The notes under the pieces were generated by a model that ran no database searches, was not told the origin of the DNA, and worked only from the letters and a program-made list of their open reading frames with translations. Made by a program: the position numbers and the translations under genes. A stretch of 64,000 nt of DNA from Vibrio pomeroyi (GTDB lineage Bacteria > Pseudomonadota > Gammaproteobacteria > Enterobacterales > Vibrionaceae): contig CP090855.1 in NCBI GenBank assembly GCA_041879425.1, positions 1,116,001-1,180,000 of the forward strand. The letters are read 5' to 3'. This document shows, in pieces, positions 35,900 to 44,692 of the stretch. Every line of letters starts with the position of its first letter. Position 1 is the first letter of the stretch.

Positions 35900-37729
35900 A
35901 TGCGCCAAGGTCTTCCTACTCTATTATTTGCACTTGCTCCCTGCTTAATGACGCCAGCTGTTTTTGCTGAGGCAACGCCACCAGCGATAGCGTCATCTGT
36001 CACCGATATTGAAAGCTCACTTTTCGAGAAACACGCCGACCTAACGGCTGTTGAGAAAAAACTGGCGGACAAGCAAAACCAAGTCGACAATCAAGCACAG
36101 CAAACTACCCGTCTAGCTAAACAATCTGCGGAAGCAGAACAAAAACTCGCGACGGCGAAAGCAAACCTAGAGCAAGACTATACGCGCATGATTGATGAGC
36201 CCGATTTCGATATCTCGCCAGCTCAAAACCGCTTTCAAGACGCTTGGAAGGTAGTCAAAGAGGGCAAGCTTGCAATTTCAGACTCTGAGCAGAAGCAACA
36301 AGGCTTGATGATGGAGCTAGAAGCGATTCAAGCGGAGAAAGCAGCCGCAGAAGCTTCAATCGCAAACCTGAATCAAGATAAGCTAAGAGCAAGAGCCGAG
36401 CGACTAAGAAACGAGATCACTCAGACGGAAGAACAAACCGTCAGCTTCACTAACCGTTGTAGCAACGACATGACACTGGCGCAGTGTTCTGATCAAACAG
36501 TGACCTTGGCACTGCAAAAGGCGGTAAAACAGTTCCAACACAGCCTTGTCGACAACGCGACTGAATCGAAAACAGTGAAAGAGCACTTGGCGTCTGCTTC
36601 ACTGAACATTCACGTTCTGCAGCACAAGGTGAAATCCTCAGGCTTCTCTGAAGATAACCGTTACCGAGCGGTGATTGCTGCAAATCTAGAAACTCGTCCA
36701 AATAAAAACACGCCTTGTCGCCTGTTGGGTATTCAGTCATCAAACTGTTTTACGCAGAGCGATCAACAAGCCAACGACCAGCAGAAAGAAGTCGCTTGGG
36801 TTAACTTGGTGGTTCGTTCAAACCAGTACAACGATAAGGTGTCGATTAACGGCGTGAACTATGGCAGCACGCCAGTTGAAATCATGCTGCCAACCGGCCA
36901 ACACATGGTGACGATCGAGAAAGAAGGCTATCTTTCTTTCCACCAAGAGCTAAAAATCGCTCGCGATCACAACCTTAGAGCCGTACTACAAGCCAAACAG
37001 AATTCACTGAATGTCGGTACTAAGTTTGCCGACCCTATGGGTAACGACATTCAGAGCCCCGAAATGATTGTGGTTGGATCGGGTCGCGACCTACTTGGTG
37101 AAAACAATGCCAAGCAAGTGACCATCAAACAACCTTTCGCATTGGCCGCTACTCCGACTCGTGTTCAAGATTTTAAAGCATTCGTCGAAAGCACTGGCTA
37201 CCAGACAGACGCAGAACTGATGAACACCTGCGACACCTTCGTCAATGCCGAGATCACGACTGTTTCTGACACCGACTGGCAGAGCCCTGGCTTTAAGCAA
37301 GCGAATAACGCTCCAGTGGTTTGTGTGAGCCAAAACGATGCCAAGGCATACACGCGTTGGTTATCTGACAACACAGGCTTTACCTACCGCTTACCAACAC
37401 CACAAGAATGGGAAGCAGCAGCAAGAGCGGGCCAAGACACCAACTTCTGGTGGGGCAACGAATTCCGCTCTGGCAAAGCCAATACAGGTTGGGCAGGCAC
37501 ACCTTGGTCAAACGTCAGCACATCTCCGGTTAAATCATTCTTACCAACGCCTACTGGTTTCTACGACATGGTGGGTAACGTATGGGAATGGACAACCACT
37601 CAAAAAGGCTTAGCGAAGGGTGGAGCTTGGAGCTTCTCTCCAGAAGAAGCGAAAGTGTATAACGAACTGAACGTTGCACCTTCAACCGCAGCCAACTACC
37701 TAGGATTCCGAGTATTGCGAGAGCTGTAA
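35900..37729 (+). CDS. Secreted coiled-coil/PEGA protein fused to an FGE-sulfatase (SUMF1-like) domain
   Basis: A 609-residue exported protein: signal peptide (1-24), coiled coil (about 35-170), conserved cysteine-containing middle (FTNRCSNDMTLAQC and CRLLGIQSSNC), PEGA domain (about 295-360, VSINGVNYGSTPVEIMLPTG) and an FGE/SUMF1-type domain (about 385-609, with YRLPTPQEWEAAARAG and FYDMVGNVWEWT). The closing segment GGAWSFSPEEAKVYNELN lacks the cysteines used by formylglycine-generating enzymes, so it is probably not an active oxidase. It follows its shorter paralog by 223 bp. A binding role in the periplasm is a guess. Confidence 0.82.
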   Translation: MRQGLPTLLFALAPCLMTPAVFAEATPPAIASSVTDIESSLFEKHADLTAVEKKLADKQNQVDNQAQQTTRLAKQSAEAEQKLATAKANLEQDYTRMIDEPDFDISPAQNRFQDAWKVVKEGKLAISDSEQKQQGLMMELEAIQAEKAAAEASIANLNQDKLRARAERLRNEITQTEEQTVSFTNRCSNDMTLAQCSDQTVTLALQKAVKQFQHSLVDNATESKTVKEHLASASLNIHVLQHKVKSSGFSEDNRYRAVIAANLETRPNKNTPCRLLGIQSSNCFTQSDQQANDQQKEVAWVNLVVRSNQYNDKVSINGVNYGSTPVEIMLPTGQHMVTIEKEGYLSFHQELKIARDHNLRAVLQAKQNSLNVGTKFADPMGNDIQSPEMIVVGSGRDLLGENNAKQVTIKQPFALAATPTRVQDFKAFVESTGYQTDAELMNTCDTFVNAEITTVSDTDWQSPGFKQANNAPVVCVSQNDAKAYTRWLSDNTGFTYRLPTPQEWEAAARAGQDTNFWWGNEFRSGKANTGWAGTPWSNVSTSPVKSFLPTPTGFYDMVGNVWEWTTTQKGLAKGGAWSFSPEEAKVYNELNVAPSTAANYLGFRVLREL

Positions 37730-37887
37730 GCTCTCCATTACTTGCTGAAGTTTTAAAATATTTACTCTAGGTTCTCAATTCTCACATTGAGCAGCGTTTA
37801 TAGGGGAATTCCCCCCTTATGCATTAGCATTCCTAGGAGTAGATTCGTCGATAGAGTAGTAAGTCACTCTGGGTATCTAACTGATGC

Positions 37888-37993
37888 CTCGGTTTAATTT
37901 GCATGACCCTCGTGAATTAAACTGAAAATCTTCTACATGTCGACAAGGCATATCTTGTCTTTGGCCAGCCCCTCTTCAGGCTGGCTTTTTTTT
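37888..37993 (+). ncRNA. Candidate small RNA with three hairpins
   Basis: Three successive stems lie on the plus strand: GTTTAATT/AATTAAAC (37892-37899 with 37915-37922), GACAAG/CTTGTC (37942-37947 with 37954-37959) and GCCAGCC/GGCTGGC (37964-37970 with 37979-37985) followed by eight Ts. It begins over 150 bp after the PEGA-FGE stop codon, farther than a normal gene terminator. This fits an Hfq-type sRNA. The 5' end is a guess, and it could still be the processed 3' end of the upstream mRNA. Confidence 0.45.
37964..37993 (+). terminator. Strong intrinsic terminator
   Basis: GCCAGCC pairs with GGCTGGC across an 8-nt loop, followed directly by eight T residues. Confidence 0.92.
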
Positions 37994-38167
37994 GCCTGTT
38001 TATCACCCTTTTTGTTTATCTATTCCCCGTGATTGAAGCAGTTCATCAGCAATCCGTTTAACGGATATTCAACCCCAAATTCCGTCGCCGATTTTGGCCT
38101 CTAATTACCATTGCAGCGCTATAAGAAACTGATATCATCGTTATACTTCTGATTACGAGATAAAACC

Positions 38168-38887
38168 TTGCCAGATCCAATAAAATCCATACATCGTTCT
38201 TTATTTGAACAACTTCCAGGCTGCTGGGGATGCAAAGATACTGACTCGGTCTTCGTATATGCAAACCTAGCTTACAACCAACTGATCGGCTTAAAACCGG
38301 GCGAGACGTGCACTGGCTTGACCGATTTCGACATGCCGAGCCAAACCATCGAATGCGCTCAAGATTTCAGAGCTCAAGACAAGCATGTGATGGACACACG
38401 CAGCACGCTCAAGATCCTCGATATTCACCCCTACCCTGACGGCCGCTGGCACGCACACATCTTTACCAAAACTCCTTGGCTTGATGACGAAGACAAAGTG
38501 CAAGGCACGATTTTCTATGGCCAAGAACTAACAGACACGGCGATTTTAGAGGTAGGTCATTGGGTATGTCAGGCGACGTGCGCGAAAGACAATCAGGCAT
38601 CGATTGCCGGATCAAAACCGCGAGTATCGAAACTGCAAAAGAAGCTGACAGCAAGAGAATCAGAAGTGTTGTTCTTATTGCTCTTCGGTAAGAAACCCCA
38701 GTACATTGCGCTGACGTTGAATATTTCAATCAAGACCGTCGAAGGCCATGTCGCAAGGTTGAAGCAGAAGTTTGATGCGCGCAGTAAAAGCCAGTTAATC
38801 GAGTATGCGCTAGATTCAGGATTAGGCTCTGTGATTCCCGAAACCCTGCTCAAAAAACAGATCTCGGTGGTTCTACACAGCGACTGA
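38168..38887 (+). CDS. LuxR-type regulator with N-terminal PAS-like domain
   Basis: A 239-residue regulator starting at TTG 38168. The N-terminal part (about 5-120; SLFEQLPGCWGCKDTDSVFVYANLAYNQLIGL split at DTDSV) resembles a PAS domain. The C-terminal HTH (about 160-225; LTARESEVLFLLLFGKKPQYIALTLN, KTVEGHVARLKQKF) is of the LuxR/FixJ class. There is no receiver domain, so it probably senses a small molecule. No adjacent target is obvious; the small RNA just upstream is a possible partner. Confidence 0.82.
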   Translation: MPDPIKSIHRSLFEQLPGCWGCKDTDSVFVYANLAYNQLIGLKPGETCTGLTDFDMPSQTIECAQDFRAQDKHVMDTRSTLKILDIHPYPDGRWHAHIFTKTPWLDDEDKVQGTIFYGQELTDTAILEVGHWVCQATCAKDNQASIAGSKPRVSKLQKKLTARESEVLFLLLFGKKPQYIALTLNISIKTVEGHVARLKQKFDARSKSQLIEYALDSGLGSVIPETLLKKQISVVLHSD

Positions 38888-38929
38888 TTGACTGTTCTGT
38901 AAGCTCGCATCCAGATGAAAGTACAGACG

Positions 38930-38976
38930 AAAAAATACCGTTAATGTGAGTAAACACAAAATCAACGGTATTTTTT
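38930..38976. terminator. Bidirectional terminator between the luxR-type gene and pdxH
   Basis: AAAAAATACCGTT (38930-38942) pairs with AACGGTATTTTTT (38964-38976); convergent genes flank it. Confidence 0.9.
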
Positions 38977-38997
38977 GATTGGTGCAACTGGCTAGAA

Positions 38998-39633
38998 CTA
39001 AGGTGCTAGACGATCAATATCCCAGCTGTTGTCTTGGCGTGAGAACAAGAAGCGATCATGCAAGCGGTGCTCGCCACCTTGCCAGAATTCAATGCTATCA
39101 ACACGCACACGGAAACCGCCCCAGAAAGAAGGCACAGGGATCTCACCTTTCGCAAACTTCTGTTTCAGCTCTAAATATTTACCTTCCAAGATACCACGTG
39201 CAGAGATGCGGCTACTTTGCTTACTTGCAATAGCAGCTAACTGGCTCTCTTTTGGACGTGACGAAAAGTACTTCATGTTTTCCATCGCAGTCAGCTTTTC
39301 AGCCGTACCCGTGATATGAACTTGGCGCTCAAGAGGGTGCCAAGGGAAATGTAGGCTGATTTTGCTATTGTGCTCAAGTTGATGCGCTTTACGGCTGCCT
39401 AAGTTGGTGTAAAAAACAAAACCGTCTTTGTCCACATTCTTCAGTAGAACAATGCGTTGGAATGGCTGACCATTTTCATCAACCGTAGCAACTGTCATGG
39501 CAGTAGGGTCAGTCAACTTAGCTTCGATGGCTTGCTCTAGCCATAGATTGAATTGCTCAATCGGGTCTGCGGCCAAGTCTTTACGTCTCAATCCACCCTT
39601 AGCGTATTCGCGACGAATATCTGTCAGTTCCAT
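38998..39633 (-). CDS. pdxH: Pyridoxamine 5'-phosphate oxidase
   Basis: FMN-dependent oxidase of 211 residues that makes PLP from pyridoxamine or pyridoxine phosphate. Typical motifs are DIRREYAKGGLRRKDL at the N-terminus, RIVLLKNVDKDGFVFYTN and SRKAHQLEHNSKISLHFPW in the FMN-binding barrel, and the C-terminal FWQGGEHRLHDRFLF...WDIDRLAP, which binds PLP. It is a single gene; it supplies the cofactor that the PLP lyase in the first 10 kb would need, though the two are not linked. Confidence 0.95.
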   Translation of the reverse strand: MELTDIRREYAKGGLRRKDLAADPIEQFNLWLEQAIEAKLTDPTAMTVATVDENGQPFQRIVLLKNVDKDGFVFYTNLGSRKAHQLEHNSKISLHFPWHPLERQVHITGTAEKLTAMENMKYFSSRPKESQLAAIASKQSSRISARGILEGKYLELKQKFAKGEIPVPSFWGGFRVRVDSIEFWQGGEHRLHDRFLFSRQDNSWDIDRLAP

Positions 39634-39800
39634 TTAGTTGCTCCTTTTAATTTTTTTGTGATTTTGCGCCGTAATCCTTTGAAACACAAGTCTAAGCCTT
39701 GGTTTTGTCTCATAGAAGGTGCTCTGTGTTAACAAGATCTCGGTACTCTCTCCATCATATTGATAATCTTTATACAAACCGATGACAAGCTGAGATCCCA

Positions 39801-41744
39801 GTGACCAAAATACTGCCTAACCTAATGACGCCCTTCGTTTTATTATCTTTGCTACTGGGAGCAGCAGGGCTAACCGCAACACACTTTTTGGCTGTACAAT
39901 TTCAAGAAAAAATCGTCACTCAACAACTCAACGAAGCGGCCAATAAAGCGAATCTACAAATCGATTCTGAGTTGGATAAATTCAAGCAGATCCCCGATCT
40001 GCTCAGCCACGATCCGCGCTTACTCTCTTACTTCGACACATCACCACAAGCAGACAAGATCTCCGCGGCGCAGCTCAATAACTTGTTATTCGAATGGTCG
40101 GGACAAAGCCAAGCGGACACCATCTATATCCACGACCCGAGTGGCACTGTCGTAGCCTCAAGTAACTATCAAAAGCCTCGAACCTTTGTAGGCGAAAACT
40201 TCTCGTTTCGTCCCTACTTTGCTTCTGCAATTAGAGGCAACAAAACCCAATATGTCGCGCTAGGTGCTCGCTCGGACGTACGAGGTTATTTTCTGTCTTC
40301 GCCTCTGTATATCGACGAGGAAATCGTCGGAGTTATCACCGTAAAAGTCAGCTTAGAAAACCTAGAGAACATACTGACTAGCGACGATTTTGAGATCGTA
40401 GTACTCGACTCGAACCAAGTGGTGTTTCTTTCAAGCCAAGCATCTTGGCTTTATCATTCCTTGTTGCCATTAACTCAGCAACAACAAACAGATATCGCAC
40501 TTCAACGCCAATACGGTCAGAGTGAAATTTCGATCATTGAAGCCTTTCGCTCTTCAAACTCTCAGCCAGAAGCTAACAACGCCAGTCAGACTAACCACCT
40601 TCAGTCCAATGACATTCGAAAAGAACTCACCGCCAACCAGTTATTCAAGCTTGGGGCTTTTAATCTTTACCCCGCAGCCATCAGTAACAATCAATATCAA
40701 GTGGTGGCTTTAAAAGAGACCAAGGCTGAGTTGCTTAAGGTGATGCAGATCGACATCACCTTTGTTGTTATTTATAGCTTAGTAATGCTGATTGCTTGGT
40801 CATGGCGCCAAACCTACGTAGCAAAAGTGGCATTGACCCGACTCAACCAAAACCTAGAACAAACGGTAGATAAGCGCACCCAATATCTGAAGCAATCGAA
40901 TCAGCAGCTTCAGCAAACCATCTTTCAGTACCAAGAATCGCAATTGAAGTTGAAACAAACGGAACAAGAGCTAACCCAAACCGCCAAATTAGCCGTTCTG
41001 GGTGAGCTATCAGCCAGCATTAACCATGAAATCAACCAACCTCTTGCCGCACTCAGAACCTACAGCGAGAACAGCTTAAAACTGCTTGAGATGGATCGAA
41101 CCGATTTGGTAAAAAGTAACCTAGGCAAAATGATCGCGTTAAACACCTCGATTACCGAGATCATCGCCCGCCTTAAGGTGTTCACTCGTAAGGTGACCAA
41201 ACAGGAACATCATGTGGCGAATCTACATCAAGCGATCAACAACGCCACCAGTATTCTCAGCGCACTGATGATCAAGCAAGGCATCACGCTCAGACTAAGC
41301 ACGGTACCGGATGACATTAATATCGCGATTCACCCGACCGAGCTCGAACAAGTGCTGGTGAATCTGATTCACAACGCGACTCAAGCACTTCAGCAGCAAG
41401 CCATCGATCAGCAAGCTCTGTATCTTCAACAAAACTCGCTCCAACAAACAACCGTTCAACTAACAGCAGCCCAACAAGCTATTCCGCAGATAGGCGTTGA
41501 ATGGCAACTGCATGAAGACATGTGTCAGGTGATCATTTGGGATAACGGAATTGGTATGTCTGCCGACAAGCTTGAACAACTTTTTGACCCGTTTTTCACC
41601 ACCAAGCCTGAAGGCTTAGGGCTTGGACTCTCTATATCGAAGCGGATTATTGAAGCGTATCACGGCTCGATCAGTGCAACCCTGTTGGAGCCGACAGGCA
41701 TGGTATTCTCGCTCAATATTCCGTTATACAAAGTTAACGACTAA
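39801..41744 (+). CDS. DctB-like sensor histidine kinase
   Basis: A 647-residue membrane kinase starting at GTG. It has two membrane segments (about 8-30 and 310-335) around a periplasmic double-Cache-type sensor, a coiled coil, the HisKA box LGELSASINHEINQPLAAL (phosphorylated His) and an ATPase domain with NLIHNATQAL, WDNGIGMS and GLGLGLSISKRI. The overall plan matches C4-dicarboxylate sensors DctB, but no dicarboxylate transporter is adjacent. It is paired with the response regulator 77 bp downstream. Confidence 0.85.
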   Translation: MTKILPNLMTPFVLLSLLLGAAGLTATHFLAVQFQEKIVTQQLNEAANKANLQIDSELDKFKQIPDLLSHDPRLLSYFDTSPQADKISAAQLNNLLFEWSGQSQADTIYIHDPSGTVVASSNYQKPRTFVGENFSFRPYFASAIRGNKTQYVALGARSDVRGYFLSSPLYIDEEIVGVITVKVSLENLENILTSDDFEIVVLDSNQVVFLSSQASWLYHSLLPLTQQQQTDIALQRQYGQSEISIIEAFRSSNSQPEANNASQTNHLQSNDIRKELTANQLFKLGAFNLYPAAISNNQYQVVALKETKAELLKVMQIDITFVVIYSLVMLIAWSWRQTYVAKVALTRLNQNLEQTVDKRTQYLKQSNQQLQQTIFQYQESQLKLKQTEQELTQTAKLAVLGELSASINHEINQPLAALRTYSENSLKLLEMDRTDLVKSNLGKMIALNTSITEIIARLKVFTRKVTKQEHHVANLHQAINNATSILSALMIKQGITLRLSTVPDDINIAIHPTELEQVLVNLIHNATQALQQQAIDQQALYLQQNSLQQTTVQLTAAQQAIPQIGVEWQLHEDMCQVIIWDNGIGMSADKLEQLFDPFFTTKPEGLGLGLSISKRIIEAYHGSISATLLEPTGMVFSLNIPLYKVND

Positions 41745-41820
41745 CGCAGCGTTGTTATTGTTAACGAAAAAACGAATTTCACATTACCGCTAATCTCACA
41801 TACAGCTAAGGACACAGCTT

Positions 41821-43122
41821 TTGCACTCTATGCCCAAACTCTATTTTGTCGACGATGAACCCGCTATCCGAGACTCGGTAGAACAAGCCATGCTGATTGA
41901 AGGCATCGACATTGTCTGCTTCCCTAATGCCGTTGAGGCGCTCAAGCAGATAGACGTCGCACAAGCAGGCATCGTGATTACCGACATCCACATGCCCGTA
42001 ATGGACGGCATTCAATTTACCCAGAAGTTGCTGAGCCAGAATCCTAACTTTCAAATCATAGTGCTGACCGGGCATGGCGATGTGCAAACTGCGGTGTCCG
42101 CGATGAAGGCTGGCGCCTATGATTTTCTAGAAAAACCGTTTGTGGTCGATGCCCTATTAACGGCAGTCAAAAAAGCAGCCGACAAGCTCGCCTTGGTAGA
42201 AGAGAACAACCTATTAAGAAAAGAGCTCGCTATGCAGAATCAGGTTGGCCCCAAATTAATTGGCCAATCTCCATCGATGCAGACATTACGCCGTGAACTA
42301 ATCACATTAGACTGCAAACAAAATCCACTGTTGTTGTTTGTTGGCGATATCGGCACGGGAAAACGAATCACCGCTCAGTACACACACGATCTGCATAGCC
42401 ACTCAACCGCAGAGCTTTGCCCAATCGCGGCGTTCAATTTACCTCGTAGTGACCAAGCGACATTTGATCAATTTGTTCTGCAGTTATTCCACAAACATCA
42501 GGGTGGAACACTCTATATCCATGAAACAGAAGCGTTAACTTCGCAGCAATGGCTATGGTTAGCCGATCTAAAACCCACTCTACTTCGTGAAAACTCATGC
42601 AAGACCAATGCAACTTGTATCATTATCGCAACTACAGTAGTTCCTACTACAATTACAGGTGAACTGCGCCGTTTTAATTTACTACCCTTGGCGCAAAGAA
42701 CGGAAGATATAGGCTCTTTGTTCAAACATTATGCTCGTGGTGCGGCAAGTCGCTATCAGTTGCCACCACCAGTCATTACAGAGAAAGAGATTCAACGGCT
42801 GATCACCACTCATTGGAGTGAAAACATTCGCCAGCTTCGCCAACATGCCGAACTCAGAGTGCTGACGCAAGTGAAGCAACCGTCACTCGACAACGATGAA
42901 CATGAGCAAAACGACGAAAACCAACTTGATGTAAGTATTGAAGAGCAACAACAATCATTAAGCCAACGTACCGATAGCTTTGAGCAGATTATCTTGATCG
43001 AGGCACTACACCGCCATCAAGGACGCTTAAAAGACGTACAGCAAGAGCTGCAAGTATCGCGAAAAACGCTCTATGACAAGCTAAGAAAGCATCAACTCGA
43101 TAAAACGGATTTCAAAAATTGA
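41821..43122 (+). CDS. DctD-like response regulator with degenerate AAA+ domain
   Basis: A 433-residue NtrC-family protein: receiver domain with phospho-acceptor Asp55 (VITDIHMPVMDG), a central AAA+ domain and a Fis-type HTH at the C-terminus (LKDVQQELQVSRKTLYDKL). The AAA+ domain has GDIGTGKR as Walker A but no GAFTGA loop and a changed Walker B (LYIHETEAL), so it should not activate sigma-54 polymerase. The start is TTG 41821, with AAGGA 8 bp before it; ATG at 41830 is possible. It is co-transcribed with the DctB-like kinase. Confidence 0.85.
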   Translation: MHSMPKLYFVDDEPAIRDSVEQAMLIEGIDIVCFPNAVEALKQIDVAQAGIVITDIHMPVMDGIQFTQKLLSQNPNFQIIVLTGHGDVQTAVSAMKAGAYDFLEKPFVVDALLTAVKKAADKLALVEENNLLRKELAMQNQVGPKLIGQSPSMQTLRRELITLDCKQNPLLLFVGDIGTGKRITAQYTHDLHSHSTAELCPIAAFNLPRSDQATFDQFVLQLFHKHQGGTLYIHETEALTSQQWLWLADLKPTLLRENSCKTNATCIIIATTVVPTTITGELRRFNLLPLAQRTEDIGSLFKHYARGAASRYQLPPPVITEKEIQRLITTHWSENIRQLRQHAELRVLTQVKQPSLDNDEHEQNDENQLDVSIEEQQQSLSQRTDSFEQIILIEALHRHQGRLKDVQQELQVSRKTLYDKLRKHQLDKTDFKN

Positions 43123-43237
43123 TAGAATCTAAAAAATATATAAATTCAAAGATTTAAAGGAGCAAAATCTTAACATTTATCAAAAGTAAGAATACACTCA
43201 ATAGGCTTGCACTTTTATTTAGCAAACAAGGACTGTT

Positions 43238-44629
43238 ATGAGCCAGAAGAATTTCAGCAAATTGAACGAAACCGAACTAGAGTACGTCGACGATAAAACC
43301 GCGGCGCTGCTCCTCAATACGCCTACTAGTGCGCGTATTATGTTGTGGGTGATCGTTCTGTTTTTTATTGCTGCTATTGGGTGGTCCGCTTGGGCTGAAA
43401 TAGACAAAGTCACCGTTGGTCAAGGCAAGGTCATCCCCTCTTCCCAAATCCAAGTGGTGCAAAACCTTGAGGGTGGTCTAGTTAAAGAGATCTTAGTTAA
43501 AGAAGGTCAACAAGTTCAAAAAGGCCAGCAACTGCTGTTGATCGATGATACTCGATTCCGTTCAGACTTCCGTGAGCGTGAACAACAGGTCGCCAACTTA
43601 ACCGCCAACGTGTTGATGCTCTCTGCTTCATTAACCAGTGTCGTTATTAACGAAGATTTTTCAGAAAAAGAGTGGAAGAAAAGTGTCACTCTCGATTACG
43701 GCAAGCTCGCCTTCCCACCTAAGTTCTACGAGCTTCAACCTCAACTGGTTAATCGTCAAAAAGCAGAATACCGCCAAGACCTTAATAACCTAAAAAACCA
43801 ACTTTCCGTTTTTGATCAACAGGTTGAGCAGAAACAACAAGACCTTGTCGAAATTAAAGCACGTGTCCGCAACCTAAAACAGAGCTACCAATTTGCTCGC
43901 CAAGAACTGGATATCACCAAGCCCCTTGCCGATGAAGGTGTGGTACCACGCATTGAGTTACTAAAGCTCCAAAGACAAGTGAATGACACTCGCCGAGAAA
44001 TGACCTCAAGCGAACTCAAAGTCCCTCTCCTACGTTCAGCCATCAAAGAATCCATGCTCAGCCGTATTGATGCTGCGTTGAACTTCCGATCAGAACAACA
44101 AGAAAAGCTCAATCAAGCACAAGACAAGCTCTCTGCACTGACCGAATCGGCCGTTGGCCTAGAAGACAGAGTAAACCGTACTGTCGTGGTTTCTCCTGTA
44201 ACCGGAACCGTTAAAACGCTTGGCATTAATACCGTAGGCGGTGTTATCCAACCGGGTATGGACATCGTGGAGATTGTACCGACTGAAGATTCTCTATTGG
44301 TCGAAGCGAAAATCGCTCCTCAAGACATCGCGTTCCTGCGCCCAGAACTGACAGCCATCGTTAAATTCAGTGCTTACGACTTCACCAAATATGGTGGTTT
44401 AGAAGGTGTGTTAGAGCACATCAGCGCCGATACCACCCAAGATGAAGAAGGCAACAGCTTCTACATCGTGCGAGTACGCACCGAAAAACACAATTTTGGT
44501 AAAAACGAAGAACTGCCAATCATTCCGGGAATGACGGCCTCTGTCGACATCATCACGGGTAAAAGAACCGTGCTTGAGTACATGTTGAAGCCAATATTAA
44601 GTGCTCAAAACAACGCACTAAAAGAGTAA
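43238..44629 (+). CDS. Type I secretion membrane-fusion protein (LapC/HlyD type)
   Basis: A 463-residue HlyD-family adaptor: cytoplasmic N-terminus, one membrane helix (about 30-52, MLWVIVLFFIAAIGWSAWAE), a lipoyl domain (ILVKEGQQVQKGQQLLLID), a long periplasmic coiled-coil hairpin (about 130-300) and a beta-barrel domain. It would bridge the LapB-type ABC transporter to an outer-membrane TolC-like protein, which is not encoded here. It is the first gene of the lap-type run, with an AAGGAC ribosome site. Confidence 0.88.
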   Translation: MSQKNFSKLNETELEYVDDKTAALLLNTPTSARIMLWVIVLFFIAAIGWSAWAEIDKVTVGQGKVIPSSQIQVVQNLEGGLVKEILVKEGQQVQKGQQLLLIDDTRFRSDFREREQQVANLTANVLMLSASLTSVVINEDFSEKEWKKSVTLDYGKLAFPPKFYELQPQLVNRQKAEYRQDLNNLKNQLSVFDQQVEQKQQDLVEIKARVRNLKQSYQFARQELDITKPLADEGVVPRIELLKLQRQVNDTRREMTSSELKVPLLRSAIKESMLSRIDAALNFRSEQQEKLNQAQDKLSALTESAVGLEDRVNRTVVVSPVTGTVKTLGINTVGGVIQPGMDIVEIVPTEDSLLVEAKIAPQDIAFLRPELTAIVKFSAYDFTKYGGLEGVLEHISADTTQDEEGNSFYIVRVRTEKHNFGKNEELPIIPGMTASVDIITGKRTVLEYMLKPILSAQNNALKE

Positions 44630-44638
44630 GGACGTTTG

Positions 44639-44692
44639 ATGTTTAACAACGCCTTTCAATACGCAGCAAACAGACAAGAGCAGAGGCTATGA
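44639..44692 (+). CDS. Possible 17-codon leader peptide upstream of the LapG gene
   Basis: An ATG preceded by AAGGACG opens a 17-codon frame (MFNNAFQYAANRQEQRL) whose TGA overlaps the ATG of the LapG gene (ATGA). This would couple LapG translation to ribosomes ending on the leader. It may be a coincidence of a short frame in a 59-bp gap; no peptide function is suggested. Confidence 0.35.
   Translation: MFNNAFQYAANRQEQRL

Larger units (their letters stand above)
37730..38167. other. 438-bp intergenic region with a candidate small RNA
   Basis: No protein gene is evident. The right part carries three successive hairpins ending in a strong terminator (listed separately); the left part includes a GGGGAATTCCCC palindrome at about 37803-37814. 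Confidence 0.5.

Noticed and set aside
35900..37729. Active formylglycine-generating enzyme
   Set aside because: The C-terminal segment has no cysteines at the place of the FGE active site.
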